Shown: positions 42,053 through 50,253 of the stretch, in pieces
Position numbering within the stretch: position 1 is the first letter of the stretch
Layout: every line of letters starts with the position of its first letter
NCBI GenBank assembly: GCA_002713215.1
Contig: PAVO01000039.1
Coordinates: 124,001-188,000 of the forward strand
From: Crocinitomicaceae bacterium
GTDB taxonomy: Bacteria; Bacteroidota; Bacteroidia; Flavobacteriales_G; Salibacteraceae
Length of the DNA stretch: 64,000 nt
Direction of reading: 5' to 3'
Position numbers and translations under genes: made by a program
The notes under the pieces: generated by a model
Database searches by the model: none
What the model saw: only the letters and a program-made list of their open reading frames with translations
Told to the model about the DNA's origin: nothing

Positions 42053-43688
42053 GTTTCTGTTGGTCATATTCGCTGTACTGTTATCGGCAATTGGGACTGC
42101 CCAAACCGGATATTATTCCGTGATATTCAAGGACAAAAACTGCAGTATAAATCAATCACCAAATACTTTTCTTACTGAGAGATCATTGGAGAGAAGACGT
42201 AGATCTAAAGTTTCGATTACATTCGAGGATTTTCCACTGTGCTCCAGCTATATAAGTAAGATCACTACCATTCCAGGCGTGAGCCTTAAGAACAGGCTTA
42301 AATGGAATAATGCCATCACTGTAGACGTTTCTAACCCGAGTGTGCTACAACAAATTAATGCTCAATCGTTCGTTGAGTCAGTTACATTTATTTGCAGCAA
42401 GCCAATTCCGGAACGGGCAGCTCAGAATAAATTCAAACTGGAAGAGGAACCCTTCTTACCCAATTACGGTAAGTCTCAAACTCAAATTGAGATGATCGAA
42501 ATGAATAAACTTCATCAAAAAGGTTTTACGGGAAAAGGGATGTTAATTGCTGTATTTGATGCCGGCTTTCGAAGGGTGGATACCATGAATCATTTTCAAC
42601 CCTTGTGGAAGAACAATCAGATTGTAGGACAAAAAGACTTTGTGAATCATACGGACAACGTATTTTATGGAAGCAACCATGGCATGTCAGTACTTAGTAC
42701 AATGGCAATTCATATTGATGGTGAAATGGTTGGTACCGCACCTGGTGCAAACTATTACCTAATGAAAACCGAAGATCCTACATCAGAAACAATCATTGAA
42801 GAATATAACTGGGCAGAGGCTGCAGAATATGCCGATAGTGTGGGTGCAGACATTATCAATTCGTCGTTGGGCTACACTAGGTTTAATGATTCAACAACCA
42901 ACCATACTTATGCTGATATGGACGGTAATACAACTGTGGTTACCCGAGCAGCCAACAAAGCTTTCGAAAAGGGAATGCTGGTAGTAAATTCTGCCGGAAA
43001 TAGTGGAAACGATAGCTGGTATTATATTGGAGCTCCGGCAGACGGATATGGTGTGCTTAGTATAGGTGCCGTGGGCAGTGAGGAAACCGTAGCTGGTTTT
43101 TCTTCCAGAGGCCCCACCTCTGCAGGAGTCATTAAACCGGATGTTTGTGCAATGGGATGGTGGGTATACGTTGTTGACGCTTCAGGTGTCGTAAAAACCA
43201 GTAATGGTACTTCGTTTTCAAGTCCAATTGTGGCAGGAGCAAGCGCCTGTTTGTGGCAAGCCTATCCAGAGATGGAGAATAAAGTTCTTATGAACATCAT
43301 TCGGGAGTCTGCTCACAAGTACTCAAACCCTGATGTACACTTTGGTTATGGAATCCCCAATTTCAATGAAGCACTTAGCATTTCGGAAGGAAAACGATTT
43401 CCGGAAAATAAAAATAATGGTCTGTACGAAAGCTTCCTTCTCTACCCTAATCCTGCTGTAAGAACCACACGAGTTGAGTTTATCGTTGGTACCGAAAGTG
43501 AAAAGGCGGACCTCCGTGTTTATGACTCCAGAGGTGTTTTGGTTACTTCAGAAAACTACCACGCCAGAATCGGCCACAACTACATAGATGTCAATTGTAC
43601 AGGCCTTGCTGCCGGACTCTACCTGGTGGAACTGAAAGTTGGAGAAAACTCCCAGACCAGGCCCCTCGTGATTCAAGGGAGAAACTAG
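42033..43688 (+). CDS. Subtilisin-family (S8) serine protease with T9SS sorting tail
   Basis: 551 residues. Signal peptide (about 1-25), a short propeptide, then an S8 domain (about 140-465). Catalytic residues: Asp in IAVFDAGFRRVD, His in SNHGMSVLSTMA, and Ser in NGTSFSSPIVAGASA, with the oxyanion-region VVNSAGNSGND. The C-terminal about 80 residues (FLLYPNPAVRTTRVEFIV...GLAAGLYLVEL) are a type A sorting domain, so the enzyme is exported through T9SS. The start overlaps the lipoprotein gene by 20 bp. It is convergent with an alpha/beta hydrolase gene that also ends in a T9SS tail. Confidence 0.93.
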   Translation: MNTTLNKFLLVIFAVLLSAIGTAQTGYYSVIFKDKNCSINQSPNTFLTERSLERRRRSKVSITFEDFPLCSSYISKITTIPGVSLKNRLKWNNAITVDVSNPSVLQQINAQSFVESVTFICSKPIPERAAQNKFKLEEEPFLPNYGKSQTQIEMIEMNKLHQKGFTGKGMLIAVFDAGFRRVDTMNHFQPLWKNNQIVGQKDFVNHTDNVFYGSNHGMSVLSTMAIHIDGEMVGTAPGANYYLMKTEDPTSETIIEEYNWAEAAEYADSVGADIINSSLGYTRFNDSTTNHTYADMDGNTTVVTRAANKAFEKGMLVVNSAGNSGNDSWYYIGAPADGYGVLSIGAVGSEETVAGFSSRGPTSAGVIKPDVCAMGWWVYVVDASGVVKTSNGTSFSSPIVAGASACLWQAYPEMENKVLMNIIRESAHKYSNPDVHFGYGIPNFNEALSISEGKRFPENKNNGLYESFLLYPNPAVRTTRVEFIVGTESEKADLRVYDSRGVLVTSENYHARIGHNYIDVNCTGLAAGLYLVELKVGENSQTRPLVIQGRN

Positions 43689-44911
43689 TTTTCGATTACA
43701 ACCTTGTACTTGTAGATATTTTGGTTGGTCTGCACAACAAGTAAATACATTCCTTTCCGAAAATCTGTTTTCTCTAGGTAAACTTTATTATCTCCCTCTG
43801 GTAACTTTGATTTCACCAGCCTGCCATTTAAATCAATTACATTTAGATTCTGAATCAACTCAGTGGCATTTGATGTTACTATAAATTGGCTGGATGTATA
43901 ACCAATTGTTAACCGTTTTGACTGAGGCTTTTCAGTGGATATGTTAGAATTCAATTTAATTTTTTTCAACCACTGAGCTATAGTATCAGTGACCACCTGA
44001 GCCACAACGGGATTCGTTGAAGTTGTGAAATAATGGTTTAGCCCATTCATGTAATAGACATCAAAATCTGATCGGTTAACCTGGTTTTCGAACCGTCTTG
44101 CATCCTCCAGAGGTATATTAAAATCTTCCATGGCATGAAGCAATAAGGTGGGTTGTGAAGCATTTTGGTAATTAATAATCGTTGAATCTGTAATGTCTAT
44201 CCATTCCTTCCAAAACTTGGGATAAGAACCGAAATAAAGCGTATTGGGGTTCCAGCTACCATCTCGAATCTTACCAAAATCTACCAGCGTTTGAGTGGAA
44301 ATTGAATCTCCTGTTAAAGTATCTTTCAAACATTTGTAATAAATGTCTCGCTGCTGAATGGCAATAATTGAATCGATCCCTCTTGCTCCGGTTCCAAGTG
44401 CAATAAGTGCCGATATATCGTTCCTCTCATTGGCAACGATAGAAATAAAGTTTCCTCCCTGGCTGTGTCCCAACAACATGATGCAACTGGTGTCAACCTT
44501 CGATTGGGACTTAATAAAATTGACAGCTGCATGAATGTCTTGTACAAAATCGTAAGGTGTAATGGTCCGTGGGTTTAGATTCTTGTGGGTGTAAGTTCTT
44601 TTGTCGTACCGAAATACAGCAATTCCATGATCATTAAACGAATTGGCCAAATCCTTAAAATTCCTAACCGTGTCTTTGTACAATCCCGGAAGCAAACAAG
44701 CATGATTTGCTGAAGTCAAAGGCAATGTTTGATCTCTGTCGTTGGCTCCTGAACCATGTGAAAAAACCACAACCGGAAACGGACCGGTGCCTTGCGGAGT
44801 TGAAAACGTTCCATTCAGTAGTAAGGAACCACTTCGAAAGGTTACACTGTCCTGTGAAAAAATTAAACCATAGGAAAATGCGAATACAAATAAGAAAATT
44901 GCCTTTTTCAT
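43685..44911 (-). CDS. Secreted alpha/beta hydrolase with T9SS sorting tail
   Basis: 408 residues. Signal peptide ending IFSQ. Alpha/beta-hydrolase domain (about 30-320): PFPVVVFSHGSGANDRDQT, the nucleophile elbow GHSQGGNFISI, an acid residue near MEDFNIP and the His in NGLNHYFTT. The last about 75 residues (IGYTSSQFIVTSNATE...GMYLLVVQTNQNIYKYKVVIEN) form a T9SS sorting domain. It overlaps the upstream SdpI-like gene by 4 bp, so it lies in the SdpR/SdpI operon. It is probably an extracellular or surface esterase; the substrate is unknown. Confidence 0.88.
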   Translation of the reverse strand: MKKAIFLFVFAFSYGLIFSQDSVTFRSGSLLLNGTFSTPQGTGPFPVVVFSHGSGANDRDQTLPLTSANHACLLPGLYKDTVRNFKDLANSFNDHGIAVFRYDKRTYTHKNLNPRTITPYDFVQDIHAAVNFIKSQSKVDTSCIMLLGHSQGGNFISIVANERNDISALIALGTGARGIDSIIAIQQRDIYYKCLKDTLTGDSISTQTLVDFGKIRDGSWNPNTLYFGSYPKFWKEWIDITDSTIINYQNASQPTLLLHAMEDFNIPLEDARRFENQVNRSDFDVYYMNGLNHYFTTSTNPVVAQVVTDTIAQWLKKIKLNSNISTEKPQSKRLTIGYTSSQFIVTSNATELIQNLNVIDLNGRLVKSKLPEGDNKVYLEKTDFRKGMYLLVVQTNQNIYKYKVVIEN

Positions 44912-45564
44912 GAATTGGATGTTTTAGAATGATTTTCTTTTTGAAAAGTCAGGTAGGAATAAGTTATTGGGACAATGACCATAATGGCTACCGCAACCAG
45001 CAATGCCTGGCTTAACATAGGTTTTGAGAGAAAGAAGGAAAGGATTAACAGGACAAACCCCAGCCAAAACCAAATTCTTCCCGCCAGGCGATGGGTCTTC
45101 TTCCAAACCGATTCACTTTCTATGGTCCAGGGAACCCGGATTCCGATAAACCAATTGGGTTTTATAGTGCCCATGTAGTTACCAAAAGCCATAAGTAGTA
45201 GAATCACACCAATATATATTACCCTGTCCATGTTAATATCGAACCCAAGGGAATCCGTTATGATCACACAGGTAATAGCACTGAAGAACAAAACAAACAT
45301 TAACCTCAACTTGGAATAGGTAGTCGAAAAAATGTCGTAGTTCTTTTTTCTAGGATCAATTTTGGGTAGGATCAATAAGAGTACATACACCCCAATATTT
45401 ATCAGTGCCATTAAATATTTTGGGCCATAGCCATCGACTTCACCTTGTAAGTTCCAATGTATAGGTAGTTTAACCGGAAGTCTATCATAAACCAATGCCA
45501 AATAAACCATGGGTGCGATCAGAATAATTAGATTAAGAACTTCCTTTTTCAAAAATTTAGTCAT
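44908..45564 (-). CDS. SdpI-family membrane protein (DUF1648)
   Basis: 218 residues with about six transmembrane helices. A DUF1648-type N-terminal part holds LPVKLPIHWNLQGEVDGYG. The SdpI/YhfL signature follows: GNYMGTIKPNWFIGIRVPWTIESESVWKKTHRLAGRIW. In Bacillus subtilis SdpI gives immunity to the SdpC toxin and sequesters the repressor SdpR. Here it is 7 bp downstream of an ArsR-type repressor gene, the same arrangement, but no SdpC-like toxin gene is in the window. The hydrolase gene overlaps its end. Confidence 0.9.
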   Translation of the reverse strand: MTKFLKKEVLNLIILIAPMVYLALVYDRLPVKLPIHWNLQGEVDGYGPKYLMALINIGVYVLLLILPKIDPRKKNYDIFSTTYSKLRLMFVLFFSAITCVIITDSLGFDINMDRVIYIGVILLLMAFGNYMGTIKPNWFIGIRVPWTIESESVWKKTHRLAGRIWFWLGFVLLILSFFLSKPMLSQALLVAVAIMVIVPITYSYLTFQKENHSKTSNS

Positions 45565-45571
45565 CGTTATT

Positions 45572-45826
45572 TTACTTTTTTAATTGAATAATCCATTTCA
45601 GAATATCGTCCATTACCGTTGCATTTAAAGAATAATAAATGAACTGACCTTTCTTAACACTTGTAACCAAGTCGGCCTGTTTTAGAAGGTCTAAATGGTG
45701 TGAAATGCTAGGCTTGGAAATATCGAACTCATCAGCAATATCACCTGCAGTCATGTCATCCTCCTTGAGTAACTCAAGAATCTTCCTACGTGTGGGGTCG
45801 TTTAATGCCTTAAAAACCGAATTCAT
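45572..45826 (-). CDS. SdpR-like ArsR-family repressor
   Basis: 84 residues, a bare winged helix (NDPTRRKILELLKEDDMTAGDIADEFDISKPSISHHLDLLKQADLV, beta wing VKKGQFIYYSLN). It contains no cysteine at all, so it is not a metal-sensing ArsR/SmtB. That fits SdpR, which is controlled by membrane sequestration. A perfect 10-bp inverted repeat lies 6 bp upstream of its start codon (45833-45858) and is the likely self-operator. Confidence 0.92.
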   Translation of the reverse strand: MNSVFKALNDPTRRKILELLKEDDMTAGDIADEFDISKPSISHHLDLLKQADLVTSVKKGQFIYYSLNATVMDDILKWIIQLKK

Positions 45827-45832
45827 TAATTA

Positions 45833-45858
45833 AATATTTAGACAAATATCTAAATATT
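45833..45858 (-). promoter_or_regulatory. Operator of the SdpR/SdpI operon
   Basis: AATATTTAGA, 6-nt spacer CAAATA, TCTAAATATT: perfect 10-bp arms, centred about 20 bp upstream of the repressor start codon. The arrangement (symmetrical site next to an ArsR-family gene) is typical of autorepression. Confidence 0.8.
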
Positions 45859-45906
45859 ATTTTTAACTGCAACCTATTTACCTGAAAATCTGTCAGAATA
45901 AAAATT

Positions 45907-47403
45907 CTATTTCCTCTTATACTTCTTCAATTCCGTTGAGGGAGCTATTACCGTGCTATTGTTCCAGGCTTCAGAACTGAAGGCATATTCCTTTTTAAAC
46001 TGGACGGTTTTGGGCTGAACCACTTGCTCAAAGTCGCTCGATTGAATATCGTTCTTTTCTACTACAAGAATTTCCCAATATCCATAGGTATCAAAGAAGG
46101 CATTAACGTCAAATTTTATTTCTTTTAGTGTCTTATCTATAAACCACCTTCTCTTCTTTTTGATTATGGAAAAGTTCCGTTCTATGGATGCCGATTCATG
46201 CTTGTGTGCATTAATGTATTTGGCATAATATCCATTAGAGCCTTTTTCGAAAATAATCCTACCCGTTTTATTATTCATAGAATGGCCAAATCCCAGCAAA
46301 TGAATATTTTCATCATCTTTTCCTTTCTTAAATGCATAATCCAACTGAATTATGGCATAGGAACTGGTCGAAACATACATAACTCCTTCGTACAAGCCTC
46401 TGGACTTTGGTCTAAAAGAAATTTCATAAACCAATTCTTCACCAATCACGGTTACACCTTTCTTTTTATAACGATACTTACCCGGACTGCTGATAAACTC
46501 CCAATTACCACCATGCAATGAAGCATAGCCTTTCATTATTGATAGCATTTCGCTTTTTACGTTGGATGCTGACTTTTCATGTGGTTTCAATGTTGTTTCT
46601 TTCGATTTATTAGAATCAGCGGATGAACTGCTTTCAATTTCCTGACTAAAAATTCCACTTCGCCACTTGTAATAAATATCCTCATCTTCGCCACCTCTTC
46701 CAACATCTCCGAAAAATTTACCCAAATTCTGCTCAAACTTTTTTTCCAAATCTTTCTGCGATCCTTCCTCAATGGAAATGGCGGAAATCGGTACAATTTT
46801 CCTTTCACCATCGTGGCTATACAAATCCAGCATTACATCCTGGTATTCGATCAACGTGTCCGGAACCAGGGCCATTAACTCACTCATTAATTCGGCATTA
46901 ATCTCTTCAAAATTTGATTTTTTTACAGAGATCATTTCCTTGTCAGGGAAAGGTACTTTTTCAAATTTGTGGAAGAAAACTCTTCTTTTCGCTGTTTGTT
47001 TGGGATAGTTCTTGTCATAATTCTCTTCTATCAACTCCACAATTTCTTTGACCTTCAACGGCCTGGAAGATACTTCCACGGCATCAAGTTTCAGAGCGGT
47101 TTGCTTCAATCGAACTTCACTGGTATTAAGAAGTTCCGCTACACTCATTTTACGCGACTCGTATCCTATGTACGAAAAAGAAACATAAGACTCCTGATCA
47201 ATTCCCGATAAGTTCAATATGTAATGTCCTTCCATGTTAGTAACCGTGCCCTTAAAACGACCATCAACACCTATGTTGGCAAATGGAAGGGGTTCATTGG
47301 TTTTTGAATCAACCAAATATCCGGTTGCCGTGGTGTCCTGGGCCAATGCACCAACCGGAATCAACACTAACACAATCACTAATACTTTAATAAAACTGTT
47401 CAT
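45907..47403 (-). CDS. Exported protein with carboxypeptidase-regulatory-like domain
   Basis: 498 residues. Signal peptide (about 1-22, ending ALAQ), then a CarboxypepD_reg-like beta domain (about 24-105: GYLVDSKTNEPLPFANIGV...MEGHYILNL). A large beta-rich region of unknown function follows, interrupted by a Ser/Lys/Glu low-complexity patch at about 255-290. The architecture resembles the DUF5686-type outer-membrane proteins, but the C-terminal barrel is not obvious. It is upstream of the SdpR operon on the same strand, with an operator in the 80-bp gap between them. Confidence 0.8.
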   Translation of the reverse strand: MNSFIKVLVIVLVLIPVGALAQDTTATGYLVDSKTNEPLPFANIGVDGRFKGTVTNMEGHYILNLSGIDQESYVSFSYIGYESRKMSVAELLNTSEVRLKQTALKLDAVEVSSRPLKVKEIVELIEENYDKNYPKQTAKRRVFFHKFEKVPFPDKEMISVKKSNFEEINAELMSELMALVPDTLIEYQDVMLDLYSHDGERKIVPISAISIEEGSQKDLEKKFEQNLGKFFGDVGRGGEDEDIYYKWRSGIFSQEIESSSSADSNKSKETTLKPHEKSASNVKSEMLSIMKGYASLHGGNWEFISSPGKYRYKKKGVTVIGEELVYEISFRPKSRGLYEGVMYVSTSSYAIIQLDYAFKKGKDDENIHLLGFGHSMNNKTGRIIFEKGSNGYYAKYINAHKHESASIERNFSIIKKKRRWFIDKTLKEIKFDVNAFFDTYGYWEILVVEKNDIQSSDFEQVVQPKTVQFKKEYAFSSEAWNNSTVIAPSTELKKYKRK

Positions 47404-47586
47404 AATCCAAACGAAAATCTGCCTACACTATCATACACCATTCCATTATTTAAGGAAAGGCAAAAAAAGGTGACCGGTGGTTTATTAGCGGTTTCGATTT
47501 TCAAATTGCTTAGGCTCAGGTGGTATTCAAAATGCTTTCTATTCCGTCCAAATATAAATTACTTTCTATCAGTTATCAGGCTTGAC

Positions 47587-47594
47587 TATTTTTG
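47587..47594 (+). promoter_or_regulatory. -7 element for the NhaC gene
   Basis: TATTTTTG, exact match, 9 bp before the ATG at 47604. Confidence 0.5.
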
Positions 47595-47603
47595 GCTTCG
47601 TCT

Positions 47604-49043
47604 ATGGCAAAAAAACACATCTCACTGGCTCAGGCATTTTTACCCATTGCGGTTTTAATTCCATTGTTGGCTATAAACGTAGTTGTTTTTGGTGATAATT
47701 CATTGGGAGGGGCCAATCAGTTCGTACTGCTCACCGCTGCTGCAGTAGGAGTTGTAATTGGAATTAGACTCAATATCCCCTACCACCGGATTTTCGATAA
47801 AGTAGCTTCAAGTATTTCAAGTACCAGCTCTGCCATGCTTATTTTACTTATGATTGGTGCATTGTCTGGCACCTGGCTTATTAGCGGAATTATTCCTGCC
47901 CTAATTGTCTACGGCCTTAAAATTCTTAACCCAACTATCTTTTTGGCTGCCACAACGCTCATCTGTGCTGTCATTTCGGTAGCTTCAGGCAGTTCATGGA
48001 GTACCATTGCTACCATTGGAATTGCCCTTTTAGGAGTTGGAAGTGCATTGGGTTTTTCCGAAGCTATTACTGCCGGAGCTATAATCAGTGGGGCCTATTT
48101 TGGAGACAAAATGAGCCCGTTGAGCGATACAACCAACCTGGCTGCTGCTATGGCAAATACTGATTTGTTTACCCACATCCGATACATGGCATTAACAACT
48201 GTACCTTCTTTTGGTATTAACATTTTGATTTTTGCAGTAATCGGCCTCTTTTACGACCCATCGCAATCAGAAATCCAAATTGGAGAGTTGATTACCGCTG
48301 TGGAGAGCTCCTTCAATATCACTCCCCTGCTTTTTGTCGTTCCTGCGGTTGTTATATTTATGATTATCAAAAAGGTTAAACCACTTCCGGTATTGTTTAT
48401 TGGTTCTCTTCTGGGTGGCATATTTGCACTGGTATTTCAACCACAAATCATTGAGCAATTAGCCCCAAAATCAAACTCTTATGTAGAAGCAAGTTACATA
48501 ACCATAATTGATGCCCTAACCACCAATGTTAGTATTGAGACCGGAAACGCAGCTATCACCGATTTGTTATCAAGCGGAGGTATGAAAGGAATGCTAAATA
48601 CCATATGGCTTATTCTATGTGCTATGACCCTCGGTGGAGTTCTGGATGCGATTGGTTCACTTCAGAAAATCTCTGCAAGCTTATTGGATGGTGTTAAAAG
48701 CAATGGAGGATTATTTATGCGCACCGTTGCTTCTTGCCTCTTTGTAAACGTTACTGCTTCCGATCAGTACCTGGCCATTGTTATTCCCGGAAAAATGTAT
48801 GAAGAAGCTTATCGAAATCGAAAACTGGCCCCGGAGAACCTGAGTAGAACCCTTGAAGATTCCGGAACGGTAACTTCTGTACTCATTCCCTGGAACACGT
48901 GCGGGGCAACACAAAGTACGGTATTGGGTGTAGCTACTCTCGCCTATTTACCTTTCTGCTTCTTCAATTACCTGAGTCCTTTGATGACTTTATTTTTCGC
49001 GTACTTTGATATTAAAATAAGGAAAGTTTCAAGCTCCAAATAA
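47604..49043 (+). CDS. nhaC: Na+/H+ antiporter of the NhaC family
   Basis: 479 residues from the ATG at 47604; an in-frame TTG at 47592 lies in the promoter. About 11-12 transmembrane helices. NhaC features: SGSSWSTIATIGIALLGVG, GDKMSPLSDTTNLAAAM, a second-half re-entrant region with ASDQYLAIVIPGKMY, and DSGTVTSVLIPWNTCGATQ. It should exchange Na+ for protons across the inner membrane. This is the second cation/proton antiporter in the window, fitting a saline habitat. A BBP2 porin gene follows 78 bp later. Confidence 0.93.
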   Translation: MAKKHISLAQAFLPIAVLIPLLAINVVVFGDNSLGGANQFVLLTAAAVGVVIGIRLNIPYHRIFDKVASSISSTSSAMLILLMIGALSGTWLISGIIPALIVYGLKILNPTIFLAATTLICAVISVASGSSWSTIATIGIALLGVGSALGFSEAITAGAIISGAYFGDKMSPLSDTTNLAAAMANTDLFTHIRYMALTTVPSFGINILIFAVIGLFYDPSQSEIQIGELITAVESSFNITPLLFVVPAVVIFMIIKKVKPLPVLFIGSLLGGIFALVFQPQIIEQLAPKSNSYVEASYITIIDALTTNVSIETGNAAITDLLSSGGMKGMLNTIWLILCAMTLGGVLDAIGSLQKISASLLDGVKSNGGLFMRTVASCLFVNVTASDQYLAIVIPGKMYEEAYRNRKLAPENLSRTLEDSGTVTSVLIPWNTCGATQSTVLGVATLAYLPFCFFNYLSPLMTLFFAYFDIKIRKVSSSK

Positions 49044-49121
49044 TATCATTGTCTGTAGGCGACTGAATCGAGTAAGCCCACGTTTAAATTAAATTTTATC
49101 TTAGCATCAAACATTCCATTT

Positions 49122-50231
49122 ATGAATAAGATTATACTCCTTAGTGCCTCACTAATTTCTGTTATGGCAGCATACGGGCAATCCGATACAAGCAAACAAG
49201 CAAACAAAGGAAGCTTTGAATACACATTTTATGTTGATGCTTATTACAGCTATGATCTAAATGAACCACATGACCATAATCGACCTGACTTTCTGTTTCA
49301 GTACAATAGAAATAATCAGATTGGCATTAATATGGCTGTAGCGAAAGTTAGTTATACAAGAGGGGGACTAACCGCTAATCTAGGGTTAAATACAGGTGAT
49401 TTTCCTGCAGCAAATATGGCTCATGAAAGAGAGTTGCTTAGAATGCTTTATGAAGCTAACATCAACTATCGGTTTTTAAAGAAGTTTGAATTTACCATGG
49501 GGATGTTTGGCTCACACATGGGGTTTGAATCAGCATTGAGTTACGACAACCTGTTAACTAGTCACTCCTTAACTTCTGAATGGACACCGTACTACCTAGC
49601 TGGCGCTAAACTGGGTTACAATGCTTCGGACAAATGGTATTTTGGAGTAACAGTAGCCAACGGCAATCAAACCATAACCGAAAATGAAGGAAACACCAAT
49701 AAGCTTTTGGGATTACAGGCAACCTGGAGTCCTTCGGAGAAAGTAACTGTAAACTACAGCAACATGTATTACAATGACCAGCCCGACTCGGCGGCCAATT
49801 TCATCTTTTACAACAACCTATACTCGACCATGGCCTTGAGCAAAAAACTTGATTTGGTGGTTGGGTTCGATTTTGCGCTTAGCGACAACCGAGTAACCAA
49901 TAAACAAGATAATATCTATGCAGGAAGCCTGCTGGCAAGATATAAGTTAAGTGATCAATTTGCTGTAGCCGGACGTTACGAATATTACAGTGACGAAGCT
50001 GGTGTTTTTATTCAAACCGATGTCGTTAATCCGTTTGTAACAAGCTGCTACTCACTAAACTTCGATTATTCTCCCATTAAAAATGTGAAGTTTAGATTGG
50101 AAGGAAGAATGTTCTCAGCAGAAAAACCATTTTACAGAGACGACTCGGATTACGATCCTAACACTTCTACAACCATTAAGTACACCAATTCGAACTCAAA
50201 TATTCTATTTACCGTACAGGCTAAGTTTTAA
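49122..50231 (+). CDS. Putative beta-barrel porin (BBP2/OmpL-like)
   Basis: 369 residues. Signal peptide (about 1-19, ending AYGQ). Amphipathic beta strands continue to an aromatic-ended last strand (ILFTVQAKF), as for outer-membrane barrels. The opening YTFYVDAYYSYDLNEP and the downstream GMFGSHMGFESALSYDNLLTSHSL segment match the BBP2 putative porin family. It presumably gives small solutes passage through the outer membrane. No promoter element with a perfect match is visible. Confidence 0.85.
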   Translation: MNKIILLSASLISVMAAYGQSDTSKQANKGSFEYTFYVDAYYSYDLNEPHDHNRPDFLFQYNRNNQIGINMAVAKVSYTRGGLTANLGLNTGDFPAANMAHERELLRMLYEANINYRFLKKFEFTMGMFGSHMGFESALSYDNLLTSHSLTSEWTPYYLAGAKLGYNASDKWYFGVTVANGNQTITENEGNTNKLLGLQATWSPSEKVTVNYSNMYYNDQPDSAANFIFYNNLYSTMALSKKLDLVVGFDFALSDNRVTNKQDNIYAGSLLARYKLSDQFAVAGRYEYYSDEAGVFIQTDVVNPFVTSCYSLNFDYSPIKNVKFRLEGRMFSAEKPFYRDDSDYDPNTSTTIKYTNSNSNILFTVQAKF

Positions 50232-50253
50232 ATCCAACCTAAACTACGAGCAA

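Noticed and set aside
44908-45826. Complete SdpABC-type toxin system
   Set aside because: Only the repressor and immunity-like genes are present; no sdpA, sdpB or SdpC-like coding sequence was found in the surrounding 10 kb.
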